DNA of 64,000 bases, taken from Streptomyces sp. TRM49041 (GTDB taxonomy: Bacteria; Actinomycetota; Actinomycetes; Streptomycetales; Streptomycetaceae). Both the position numbers and the translations under genes were made by a program. The DNA lies in NCBI RefSeq assembly GCF_008271805.1, contig NZ_VSRY01000139.1, forward strand, positions 57,951 through 121,950, in the 5' to 3' direction. Below the pieces are notes generated by a model. It ran no database searches, was not told the origin of the DNA, and was given only the letters and a program-made list of their open reading frames with translations. Shown here piece after piece: positions 8,215 through 15,785 of this stretch (positions within the stretch are counted from its first letter, which is position 1; each line of letters opens with the position of its first letter).

Positions 8215-11067
8215 GTGCGCAGATGGACTCATCCCAAGGGCGGGAGATCCGGGCGGCGGCTTGCCGGTCCCCTTGCCCTCGTGCTCCTCGCCGAAGCGAG
8301 CCTGATCGCGGCAGTCGCCGCGCCCGTCGCAGCCGTGCCTGCCGCGGCCGGGCCTGCGGCGACACCCGCCGCGCCCATCGGTGAGGAGGCCGCGGCACGG
8401 CTCACCGCCGGGGCGCAGGACCGCCGTGTCGAGGTGGTCGGCGCCCGTACCGAGAACACCACCTTGTGGGCCAACCCCGACGGCACCATGTCGCTGGAGA
8501 CCCACGCCGGACCCGTCCGCTTCCGCAAGGGCGGCGACTGGGTGCCGGTCGACACCACCCTCGTCCGTGGCGCGGACGGCTCCGTCGGTCCCAAGGGCCA
8601 CCCACGCGGTCTCCGGCTCGCCGGCCGCACCGGCGCGGGGGGCGGCGACCTGGTCACCCTCGGCACCGGCGACCGTGAGGTGGGCCTCGGCTGGCGGGGC
8701 GCGCTGCCGCAGCCGGTCCTCGACGGCAACAAGGCCACCTACGTCGACGCACTCCCGGGTACCGACCTCGTGGTGGAGGCCACCCGCACGGGCTTCGAGC
8801 AGTTCCTGGTCGTCAAGGACCGGGCGGCGGCCGCGCGTGCCGCCGGCTTCAGTCTGCCGCTCAGGGCCAAGGGGCTGAAGGTGACCAAGAGCGCCGCCGA
8901 CACTTCCCTCACCTTCACCGACGCCGCCACAGACAAGACGGTCGGCAAGCTGCCGACGCCCGTCATGTGGGACGCCTCGCGGGACGAGCGGGGCCGAGCC
9001 GCGACCAACCGGGCGACGGTCGGCCTCGACATCGCGCCGGACGCGGAGGGTGACGGGTACACTCTTGCCGTCTCCGCCGACCGGGGCTTCCTCGCGGACA
9101 AGGACACGCGGTACCCGGTCACCATCGACCCTGCGATCTACTTCGGCACGAACTTCGACACCACCGTCGTCAACGGCGAGACCGCCGATCTCTCCGCCGA
9201 CGTCGGCCTGCGCGTCGGGCGCGAGTGGCAGAAGGACGAGGCCAGGTCGTTCATCTCGTTCCCGCGCGACGCGGCGGTCACCGGGCAGGACGTCCTCAAC
9301 GCCGAGCTGAACCTGTACGCCGTGTGGTCGGACTCCTGCGAGGCCCGCTCCTGGGAGGTCTGGGACACCGGGACCGCGTCGTCGTCCACCCGCTGGAGCA
9401 GCCAGCCGGTCTGGCGCACCAAGGCGGCCTCCTCCACCGCGACCCACGGTCACACCGACTGCGGTCCGCGCTGGATCTCGGAGGACATCACCTCCGTGGT
9501 GAAGCAGTGGTCCGGCGTCGACCGTACGGTGGACACCCTGGGTCTGCGGGCCACGGACGAGGCCGACTACAAGTCTTTCAAGATCTTCGCGTCCAGCGAC
9601 GCGCCCGCCAACGCTCCGTCGATCCTCGTGACGTACGAGACCCCCGCCGACCCGGTCAAGGACCACGTCGTCTACTGGAACGACGTCCTCCAGCAGACCT
9701 TCCGCGAGGCCGGCGGCGCGCCGGGGCCGCTCGCACGGGCCGGGGCCATGATGCACGGCGCCGTCTACGACGCGGCGAACTCCGCCAAGTGCGCCGAGGG
9801 CGCCACCCGCTGCCTGGGCGCCCCCTATCTGACGAAGGCGACGGCCTCCAACGGCGCCCTGCCGGACATCAACAGCGCCGTCGACCACGCCGCCTTCGAC
9901 GTGCTGCGCGCGGTGTTCCCGGGTGTGGACTTCGACGACGAGCTCTCCCGGGCACGCTCCACGATCCCCGCCGCCGTCACGGCGGAGCAGCGTGCCGCGG
10001 GCACGTCCGTGGGCCAGCAGGCCGCGGCGGCGATGCTCGGCGCCCGCCAGGGCGACGGCGCGGCGACCACCGTCGCGTACACCGGCAGTGAGACGCCCGG
10101 CTACTGGCGCCCGACGGACAGCGACCCGGCGACCACCCCCGGCTGGGGCCTGGTCAAGCCGTTCGCCCTCACGTCCGGCTCACAGGCGCGGCCCGCCGGG
10201 CCGGGCGGGCACACCACCATGGACGGCCTGCTGGCCGGCTCCGCGTACGCCGCGCAGGTGAACGAGGTGAAGGACGTCGGCCGCGCCGAGTCGACGTCGC
10301 GTACCGCCGACCAGACGCAGGCCGCGCTGTTCTGGGCCAACGACCTTGACGGCACGTACAAGCCGCCGGGGCAGCTGTTCGAGTTCGCGCAGATCCTGTC
10401 GCGGCAGCAGCGCCTGTCCGTGGCCGCCAACGCCAAGCTGTTCGCGCTGGTCGCGTTCGCCATGGCCGACGCGGGGATCGCCGCGTGGGACAGCAAGTAC
10501 CTGACCGACATCGACCTGTGGCGTCCGGAGAGCGCGATCAGGCTCGACGGGGACGGCAACACGGCGACGACGGCCGACCCCAACTGGCAGCCGCTGTCCC
10601 ACGACCGGGACGGCCGGCACTTCTCGCCCGCCTTCCCGGCGTTCGTCTCCGGCCATGCCACGTTCGGCGGTGCCTGGGCCAAGGTCATGCAGCAGTGGTT
10701 CGGCACGGACAGCATGACCTTCACCGGGACGACGGAGGACCCGCACGCCCTGGGCGTGACGCGTACCTTCGCCAGCTTCTCGTCGGCCGCCGAGGAGAAC
10801 TCCGTCGGCCGGGTCTGGCTCGGTGTCCACTACCGGTGGGACGGCACGGACGGCGTCGCCAGCGGCGTCAAGGTCGCCGAGCGGGTCGCCACGACCAAGC
10901 TGACGCCCAACTCGGCGGCGGACTGGGTCGAGTACGAGGATCTGCACAACCTGGGCGGCTGTGACGCGCTCGGCAAGCGGCTCGTCGCCGAGCACCGCTG
11001 GAGCGGCTATCAGTGCGTGGCGGTCTCCCCGACCGACAGCCCCGACCACGTCCTCTACGTCAAGTAG
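8215..11067 (+). CDS. Secreted fusion: wall-type N-terminal region + DNRLRE domain + vanadium haloperoxidase domain
   Basis: 950 residues starting at GTG 8215, with GGAGGC eight bases upstream. A Sec-type signal peptide (residues 1 to about 45) is followed by a beta-rich region (about 80-300) of the kind found in streptomycete RHS/DNRLRE surface proteins. Then comes a DNRLRE/CBM96-like domain (about 310-475), and from about residue 480 a complete bacterial vanadium-haloperoxidase domain. Its active-site motifs are present: Lys761 and Arg770-Pro, FVSGHATF with Ser812-Gly-His814, and Arg866-x5-His872. The Lys-to-Arg spacing is two longer than in the Curvularia chloroperoxidase. The enzyme should act outside the cell, held or targeted by its N-terminal modules. 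It is followed 27 bases later by a small secreted protein, probably in one operon. The halide specificity is unknown. Confidence 0.85.
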   Translation: MRRWTHPKGGRSGRRLAGPLALVLLAEASLIAAVAAPVAAVPAAAGPAATPAAPIGEEAAARLTAGAQDRRVEVVGARTENTTLWANPDGTMSLETHAGPVRFRKGGDWVPVDTTLVRGADGSVGPKGHPRGLRLAGRTGAGGGDLVTLGTGDREVGLGWRGALPQPVLDGNKATYVDALPGTDLVVEATRTGFEQFLVVKDRAAAARAAGFSLPLRAKGLKVTKSAADTSLTFTDAATDKTVGKLPTPVMWDASRDERGRAATNRATVGLDIAPDAEGDGYTLAVSADRGFLADKDTRYPVTIDPAIYFGTNFDTTVVNGETADLSADVGLRVGREWQKDEARSFISFPRDAAVTGQDVLNAELNLYAVWSDSCEARSWEVWDTGTASSSTRWSSQPVWRTKAASSTATHGHTDCGPRWISEDITSVVKQWSGVDRTVDTLGLRATDEADYKSFKIFASSDAPANAPSILVTYETPADPVKDHVVYWNDVLQQTFREAGGAPGPLARAGAMMHGAVYDAANSAKCAEGATRCLGAPYLTKATASNGALPDINSAVDHAAFDVLRAVFPGVDFDDELSRARSTIPAAVTAEQRAAGTSVGQQAAAAMLGARQGDGAATTVAYTGSETPGYWRPTDSDPATTPGWGLVKPFALTSGSQARPAGPGGHTTMDGLLAGSAYAAQVNEVKDVGRAESTSRTADQTQAALFWANDLDGTYKPPGQLFEFAQILSRQQRLSVAANAKLFALVAFAMADAGIAAWDSKYLTDIDLWRPESAIRLDGDGNTATTADPNWQPLSHDRDGRHFSPAFPAFVSGHATFGGAWAKVMQQWFGTDSMTFTGTTEDPHALGVTRTFASFSSAAEENSVGRVWLGVHYRWDGTDGVASGVKVAERVATTKLTPNSAADWVEYEDLHNLGGCDALGKRLVAEHRWSGYQCVAVSPTDSPDHVLYVK

Positions 11068-11094
11068 CGCAGGACAGAGGAGGAGACAGAAACC

Positions 11095-11613
11095 ATGCGT
11101 CTGTTCAACAAGGCGTCCCTGGCGGTCGTCGCCGCGCTGGCCGCCGCCGGGATCGCCGCGCCCCTGTCCCTGGCGGACCCCGGCACGGCCGGCACGCGGG
11201 CTGCCGCGCGGCCCGCCGACCCCGGTACGCTGCTGGCCACGCCGGACAATCCCCGGGTCTCCGACGGGGCCTACGCGGGCTTCCAGTTCTGTGCGGCGCC
11301 GCGGAAGCCGGTCGTCACGTCCGGCTCGGCGACGCTGGCCGCCACGCTGGAGGCCGTCGCCCCGCCCGGCACCGTCGAGAAGCCCGGAGCACCGGGGCGG
11401 CCCGGCCGCCGGGTGGTCTTCGAGGTCGAGCGGGCGAACGGCGAGCGGGTGCTGCGCAGGCAACTGGTCAGCGAGACCAGCCAGAACGCCGCCTACCAGC
11501 TGCCGCGGGACGAGCTGACGGGCGGCGACTACCGCTGGCGCGTCCGGGTCCAGGACGGCCCGGCCGTCTCGGAGTGGACGGCCTGGTGCGATTTCACCGT
11601 ACGCGGCGAGTGA
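11095..11613 (+). CDS. Small secreted beta-sandwich (FN3/Ig-like) protein
   Basis: 172 residues: a signal peptide (residues 1 to about 27, RLFNKASLAVVAALAAAG), a short Ala/Pro linker and one predicted beta-sandwich domain. The domain ends YRWRVRVQDG...SEWTAWCDFTV, the strand pattern seen in fibronectin-III-like domains. Two cysteines (in FQFCAAP and AWCDF) could form one disulfide. It has an excellent RBS (GAGGAGGAGA) and starts 27 bases after the secreted haloperoxidase, so co-transcription is likely, and it may be an extracellular partner or matrix anchor. No catalytic motif is present. A strong hairpin ends the unit. Confidence 0.72.
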   Translation: MRLFNKASLAVVAALAAAGIAAPLSLADPGTAGTRAAARPADPGTLLATPDNPRVSDGAYAGFQFCAAPRKPVVTSGSATLAATLEAVAPPGTVEKPGAPGRPGRRVVFEVERANGERVLRRQLVSETSQNAAYQLPRDELTGGDYRWRVRVQDGPAVSEWTAWCDFTVRGE

Positions 11614-11625
11614 TCCCACGGCCGC

Positions 11626-12471
11626 TCATGTGACAAGGTCCCCCGGCTTCTCACCGGCCGGGGGCCTTCGCGTGCCGGGGAGCCGCGTCGAGGCCATGGC
11701 CTCCCGGCCGGCCGAGAAGGTGGCACCGGGTTCGGCGTGGTCGACGGGACCGGCGAACCGTGCCGAGGCGCGTTCCACTGCCTGCCGCGGCGTGAGGAAC
11801 CGCCCGACGTGCGTGACGACCAGCCGTCGCGCGCGGGCCGCGCCGGCGGTGTCGCCGGCGTCCTCCGGTGTGTGGTGCACCTGCTCGCCCTCGGTCGGTG
11901 CCTGCGCGCTGTCGGCCTCGCACAGCAGCACGTCGCAGTCCTCGGCCAGACTCGTCAGGGCGGGGCAGGGTGCGGTGTCCCCGGAGTACACGAGCGACCG
12001 GCCCGCGGCGTCGACGCGCAGGGCGAAGGAGGGGATGCCGTGTGCCACCGCCCGGCTGGTGAGGGTGAGCGCGCCGACACGTACGTGGTGTCCGTCGTGC
12101 AGTTCCTCGACGGCGAAGGCGGATTCGACCGGGCTGCGGGTCGTGGTGTTGGTCAGGAAGTGCGCGAGCCGGTCGGCGATGCCCGGCGGGCCGTACAGGG
12201 GGATCGGAGCGGCGAGCTCGATGTCGGCGTAGAGCGCGCCGTAGTAGGCGGTGAGCAGGTCCGCGCTGTGGTCGGCGTGCAGGTGCGAGATCCAGATCGC
12301 GTCCAGCTCGTCCAGCCTGACATGTCGCTGCAGTTGAGCCAGCGTTCCGCTGCCCGCGTCCACCCACACCCGGGTGTCTCCGCAGGAGACCAGGTAGCCG
12401 GAACAGGGGTTGTCCACGGTCGGGTACGGCGTCGCGGAGCCCAGAACCGTGAAACGCAGATCGTTGGCCAT
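11626..12471 (-). CDS. MBL-fold metallohydrolase (RNase Z-like)
   Basis: 281 residues from the ATG at 12471; an in-frame upstream extension lacks homology. The metallo-beta-lactamase core is intact: the WISHLHADHSADL zinc motif, a later GDTAPCP aspartate and VVTHVGRF histidine. The layout is closest to the RNase Z/ElaC and phosphodiesterase-type branch and is cytosolic. Such enzymes cleave phosphodiesters or act on cyclic nucleotides and other esters; a real tRNA 3'-processing role is not shown. The last codons overlap the hairpin that terminates the convergent haloperoxidase operon, so the C-terminus GEKPGDLVT is written in terminator sequence. Confidence 0.85.
   Translation of the reverse strand: MANDLRFTVLGSATPYPTVDNPCSGYLVSCGDTRVWVDAGSGTLAQLQRHVRLDELDAIWISHLHADHSADLLTAYYGALYADIELAAPIPLYGPPGIADRLAHFLTNTTTRSPVESAFAVEELHDGHHVRVGALTLTSRAVAHGIPSFALRVDAAGRSLVYSGDTAPCPALTSLAEDCDVLLCEADSAQAPTEGEQVHHTPEDAGDTAGAARARRLVVTHVGRFLTPRQAVERASARFAGPVDHAEPGATFSAGREAMASTRLPGTRRPPAGEKPGDLVT
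11635..11668 (+). terminator. Strong hairpin at end of haloperoxidase operon
   Basis: Arms AAGG(T)CCCCCGG and CCGGGGGCCTT pair with one bulged T, 21 bases after the stop at 11613. It terminates the plus-strand unit and also lies inside the 3' coding end of the convergent MBL gene. Confidence 0.85.
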
Positions 12472-12651
12472 CCGGGGAGTGTAGAACGCCTGATCCAGTG
12501 ACCGAGGGGGCATGCCGACCCCTGCCTGCCGTCGACCGGCAACCGGCCCGGCCATGCCTCCGGCTGGTGGTTACCTGTCGGTCCCGGCGTCGTAGCGCGG
12601 TGCGCGCAGGCGGATGTTGCCGGACTCGGCGTTGTCCGCCGTTCCTGCGGC

Positions 12652-13260
12652 ATGCCGCTGGGCCACGGCTACTGGGCACCGCTCACCTCCCTCATGACGA
12701 TGCGGCCCGATTTCGGTCAGACGTACGCCCGGTCCGTAGCCCGCTTCGGCGGCACTCTGGTGGGCGTGGCGCCGGCGACGGGGTCGTCCGGGTGGCGGAC
12801 CCGGGCACGTACACCTCGGCCGGGCTCGCCGCTGTCAGCGCGTTCGGGACGTTTCTGCCGACGCGGTCCGGATACGCCGCCGCACGGGCCCTGCTGAGCG
12901 GGGTCCTCGCGATGCCGGCCTACGCCGTCCACCCCGCCTGGGAGACGCCGCGGCTGCGCGGCCGGCCGGCCGAGTGGCTGGTCGCGACGGCCCGGTACGG
13001 CTCCGAGGTCCTGGCCCGGTACGCCCGGCCCGCCTGGCAGGAGGCCGTCGACCGCGCCGCGCACGAAGCGGTCCGGCGCGGGGACTGTCCCGGGCGGCCG
13101 CCGACGCCTCCGGTGCGGCGCTCGCCCGGTTCGCGCGGGCCACCATGCTGCCTGGAGGCCCACCTGCCGGAACGGGGCGTGTCAGGTCCTCGACGCACTG
13201 GAGGCGCTGTCGGAAGCCCTCGACACGGCTCAGGGGTGTTCGGTGCGGCCGGGGCGTCAC
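12652..13260 (+). pseudogene. Decayed FUSC-family (aromatic acid exporter-like) gene
   Basis: Consecutive pieces of one FUSC-type membrane protein appear in different frames. First is GYWAPLTSLMTMRPDFG... near 12655-12780. The next frame has a SAGLAAVSAFGTFLPTRSGYA segment plus a C-terminal helix rich in Tyr/Ala/Arg at about 12785-13090. A third frame has SRAAADASGAALARFARA at about 13085-13160. A final frame has CQVLDALEALSEALDTA near 13180-13235. The GYWxPLT...RPDFG...R motif is typical of the FUSC/YccS exporter domain. At least three frameshifts, and a shortened membrane region compared with the family, mean it cannot make a working exporter. Sequencing error could explain one shift but not all. 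Confidence 0.7.
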
Positions 13261-13374
13261 CGGTTCGTCCGTCACCGGGCGCGGGTGGCGGGTCCTGGTG
13301 CCACGCTGTTTGCCGTAGGGCTCCACGCCTGCCTCGCTCCCTGGGACCTGTTGCCCCGTGACGGAAGGATTCTC

Positions 13375-14175
13375 GTGATCACCACTGACTTCGCCACCGG
13401 CTCCCCGTGCTGGCTCGACCTGGGCGCGCCCGATGTCCGGGCGGCGGCCGAGTTCTACGGCTCCGTGTTCGGCTGGGAGTTCCAGGCGTTCAGCCCCGAG
13501 GCGGCGGACTACGGCTATCTCAAGCTGGACGGCAGGACGGTCGCAGGGCTGGGGCGGCTGACGGAGGAAGGGGCGCGTTCGGCGTGGATGATCTACTTCT
13601 GTACGCCGGACGCCGACGCCACTACGGAGGCCGTGCGCCGTTCGGGCGGCACGGTGCGGGTCGATCCGATGGACGCCGACGGTGAGGGCCGGATGGCGCA
13701 GTACACCGACCCCCAGGGCGGCCAGTTCGCCGTGTGGCAGCCGGGCACGACCAAGGGGGTCGACACGGTGGACGGGCCGGGAAGCCTGTCGTGGGTCGAG
13801 CTGTATACGACGGACGCGGCCGCCGCCAAGGAGTTCTACGGCAATCTGTTCGACTGGCAGACCCAGGACATGGAGCTGCCGGGCGGAGGTGGCACGTACT
13901 CACTGATCACCCCCGCCGGGCTGCCCGAGGAACGGATGCACGGCGGCCTCATGCAGGTGCCCTCCGAAGTGCTCGCGCCTGCCGGCGGGAAGCCCTACTG
14001 GCACCCGGTGTTCGGCTCCGCGGACTGCGATGCCACGGTCGCCAGGGTCGCCTCGAACGGCGGCACCGTCCAGATGGGTCCGGAGGACGCGGAGGGCGTC
14101 GGGCGGCTGGCCGTCTGCGTGGACCGGGCGGGTGCGGACTTCGTGGTGCTCACGCCCGCGTCCGGCCAGGGCTGA
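13375..14175 (+). CDS. VOC-family protein with two glyoxalase-like domains
   Basis: 266 residues comprising two vicinal-oxygen-chelate modules (about 8-125 and 138-262), each starting with a C/SWxxL.....AAxEFYGxxFGW-type helix. VOC proteins of this kind in Streptomyces are mostly uncharacterised; some are dioxygenases, glyoxalases or drug-binding resistance proteins. The conserved metal ligands are not obviously complete, so an enzymatic role is uncertain. The GTG at 13375 has GGAAGGA at 13362-13368. It converges on the LPMO gene, and a perfect inverted repeat spans both stop codons. A paralogous VOC gene lies at 19855. Confidence 0.85.
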   Translation: MITTDFATGSPCWLDLGAPDVRAAAEFYGSVFGWEFQAFSPEAADYGYLKLDGRTVAGLGRLTEEGARSAWMIYFCTPDADATTEAVRRSGGTVRVDPMDADGEGRMAQYTDPQGGQFAVWQPGTTKGVDTVDGPGSLSWVELYTTDAAAAKEFYGNLFDWQTQDMELPGGGGTYSLITPAGLPEERMHGGLMQVPSEVLAPAGGKPYWHPVFGSADCDATVARVASNGGTVQMGPEDAEGVGRLAVCVDRAGADFVVLTPASGQG

Positions 14176-14206
14176 CGGCCGGGCCGGTCGGCCGCCCCGG
14201 CCGTCA
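14173..14206. terminator. Bidirectional terminator containing both stop codons
   Basis: TGACGGCCGGG (14173-14183) and CCCGGCCGTCA (14196-14206) are perfect inverted copies. The first bases are the TGA of the VOC gene. The last are the TGA, read on the minus strand, of the LPMO gene. This is an economical symmetric terminator for convergent genes. Confidence 0.85.
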
Positions 14207-15040
14207 GGGCGTCCTGCGGCGGCGGGACGTCAGGAAGCAGGCGGCTGTTATGCCCACGGCCGCGACACTCGCCAGCGTCTTCGGCAGGACCGTCCGCTCT
14301 CCGCCGTGGGTGTCGCCGCCGTGGCCGCCGTGGCTGACCGTGGACTTGGCGGCGCCTGCCTCGATCTGCCGTTCCGTGGGGGCCTGCGGCGCCGCGGCTC
14401 GTGCGGTGCGGGAGAAGTCGACGTCGGAGCAGCTGTAGAACGCCTCCGGGCTGTCGTTGCGCTGCCAGATCTTGTACAGAAGGTGGCGGCCCGTCCTGTT
14501 CGGGAGGGTGCCGGTGAACTCGTACCAGCCGCTCGGGGCCGTCCTGGCGACATCGGCCACGGCGACGGGGGCGTCGTCCAGGTCCGACCACTTCAGGGGC
14601 TTCGTGGGGTCGTAACCCTCCCTGGTGATGTAGACGGTCATCGTGCCCGGATGCGCGGCTGTGACGCGGTACTTGAAGTCGAGGGGGCCCGGGGAGACGG
14701 GTGTGGCGGCCCAGTCCGTGCGGGGCCAGTCCAGGGCCTTGTACTTCTCGCGGTTGGCCGAGCAGAGCTTGCCGTCCGGGATGAGCCGGCGGTGCTGCCC
14801 GGCTGCGTCGGCGATATTGACCTCGTTCCAGTCGTACAGCGGCTGCGTACCGCTCGCCGCCACGAGGTCCTTGCACACCTGCGAGTCCGGGTGCTCCGGG
14901 CCCTCCGCGTAGCACGTCGCGACGCGGCTCACCGGGCCGTACATGGTGCCGTGGGCGGCTGCCTGAGCGGGGGTCAGGACGAGGAGCAGAGGGGCTGTCG
15001 CCACGGCCGCCGCTAAGCGGGTGGTCCTGCGGGCTGTCAT
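14204..15040 (-). CDS. AA10 lytic polysaccharide monooxygenase (chitin-binding type) with C-terminal anchor
   Basis: 278 residues. Cleavage of the signal peptide after AQAAA would expose His30 (HGTMYGPVSR). With His130 (AAHPGTM) it forms the copper histidine brace of family AA10 LPMOs, which oxidatively cut chitin or cellulose. The catalytic domain ends near FYSCSDVDF. A Gly/His-rich linker (SHGGHGGDTHGG) and a hydrophobic segment with an Arg-rich tail follow, so the enzyme is probably held at the cell surface. LPKTL precedes the helix but lacks the glycine of a true sortase signal. Codon 9 is TTA (15014-15016), suggesting bldA control. A DasR-like operator lies 62-77 bases upstream. Chitin is the likeliest substrate. 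Confidence 0.92.
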   Translation of the reverse strand: MTARRTTRLAAAVATAPLLLVLTPAQAAAHGTMYGPVSRVATCYAEGPEHPDSQVCKDLVAASGTQPLYDWNEVNIADAAGQHRRLIPDGKLCSANREKYKALDWPRTDWAATPVSPGPLDFKYRVTAAHPGTMTVYITREGYDPTKPLKWSDLDDAPVAVADVARTAPSGWYEFTGTLPNRTGRHLLYKIWQRNDSPEAFYSCSDVDFSRTARAAAPQAPTERQIEAGAAKSTVSHGGHGGDTHGGERTVLPKTLASVAAVGITAACFLTSRRRRTP

Positions 15041-15101
15041 GTGGGGGGTCCCTTCTCTTCGGTCGGGGGCCTCAAGTCGGGCGGCTCAAAGGCAGCTTCG
15101 C

Positions 15102-15117
15102 ATTGGACTAGACCAAG
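15102..15117 (-). promoter_or_regulatory. DasR-responsive element (dre)-like operator
   Basis: ATTGGACTAGACCAAG matches 14 of 16 positions of the dre consensus A-Y-TGGTCTAGACCA-R-T. DasR is the GntR-type repressor of chitin and N-acetylglucosamine genes in Streptomyces. The site lies upstream of the LPMO start and faces the small secreted peptide gene on the other side. Confidence 0.78.
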
Positions 15118-15224
15118 TTCAAGAGGTGGGGCGGGACTTCGCCCCGTGTCGTCGACCCTGCCTTCTCGTTGGAGATTTCGGCTGGAAAGTGACCTTTCCC
15201 TCACCTCAACCTCAGGAGCGACAT

Positions 15225-15482
15225 ATGAGTATGTGCACCGGCACCCGTCTCGTCACGGTCTGCGTCGGCATCGCCGGAGCGGGGATGGCGGCGGCCGTTC
15301 CCGCGGCCGCCGAGGCGCCGCCCGCGTCCGTGGGGGCGCCGGTGGTGTCCAACCTCTCCACCGGGCTGCTCGGGTCCCCGGCGCAGGGCAAGGGCGACGG
15401 CCCGGGTCAGCCCGCCGGGCTGCCCGTCGGCGGCGGGCTCCTCGGCGGTCTGCCCACCGCTGGGCTGCCGCTGGGCGACTGA
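15225..15482 (+). CDS. Small secreted peptide, Gly/Leu/Pro-rich
   Basis: 85 residues: a signal peptide (about residues 1-29, ending PAAAEA) and a short mature part rich in Gly, Pro and Leu (GLPVGGGLLGGLPTAGLPLGD). AGGAG at 15213-15217 supports the ATG at 15225, and the signal peptide and good codon bias make it credible as a gene. Similar small exported Gly-Leu-rich proteins are common in Streptomyces, and their function is unknown. It is divergent from the LPMO and shares its promoter region, including the dre-like site. It has no cysteine pair or chaplin motif in the mature part. Confidence 0.6.
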   Translation: MSMCTGTRLVTVCVGIAGAGMAAAVPAAAEAPPASVGAPVVSNLSTGLLGSPAQGKGDGPGQPAGLPVGGGLLGGLPTAGLPLGD

Positions 15483-15490
15483 CAGCTCCG

Positions 15491-15505
15491 CCGCCCCTCG
15501 GGCGG
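15491..15505 (+). terminator. Short hairpin after secreted peptide gene
   Basis: CCGCCC / GGGCGG arms with a three-base loop, nine bases after the stop. Weak terminator candidate. Confidence 0.4.
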
Positions 15506-15565
15506 TGCGTCGTCCGCCCTTCGGGCAGTACGCGAGTCGCCTCGGCGGCCCCTCGGCCGGTTGGG

Positions 15566-15636
15566 GCGGACGGCGTGCCCGGCGGACGGCGCCGGGCGGA
15601 CGGCGTGCGCGGGGCGCGGACGGCGTGCGCGGGCGC
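15566..15636. repeat. Imperfect GC-rich tandem repeat (GCGGACGGCG units)
   Basis: Four copies of GCGGACGGCG with variable GTGCSCGGG tails occur in a row between the secreted peptide and the protease genes. They look like slippage-prone non-coding DNA. Confidence 0.7.
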
Positions 15637-15785
15637 GTGAGCCTGCCGGGGCCGGCCGGGGGGCGGCGAGGGGGTGTAGGGGTGGGCCAGGGGTTTCCCT
15701 CTTTCCGGGGATGCGCGGGGCGCGTTTCACTGTCGGCACCCCACAGGAGAAGCGCCTGTTCACTCGTCGTCCGGAAGGGTTTCTC

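Noticed and set aside
8215..9660. The N-terminal half of the large secreted protein as an RHS/polymorphic toxin
   Set aside because: No RHS/YD repeats and no toxin domain were seen; the C-terminal domain is a complete haloperoxidase and no immunity gene follows.
14204..14300. Sortase cell-wall sorting signal in the LPMO
   Set aside because: LPKTL lacks the glycine of LPXTG and the LAXTG form typical of Streptomyces; a simple membrane anchor is more likely.
15021..15224. An upstream extension of the secreted peptide gene to 15021
   Set aside because: The extension covers the DasR-like site and LPMO promoter, and the ATG at 15225 has the RBS and signal peptide.
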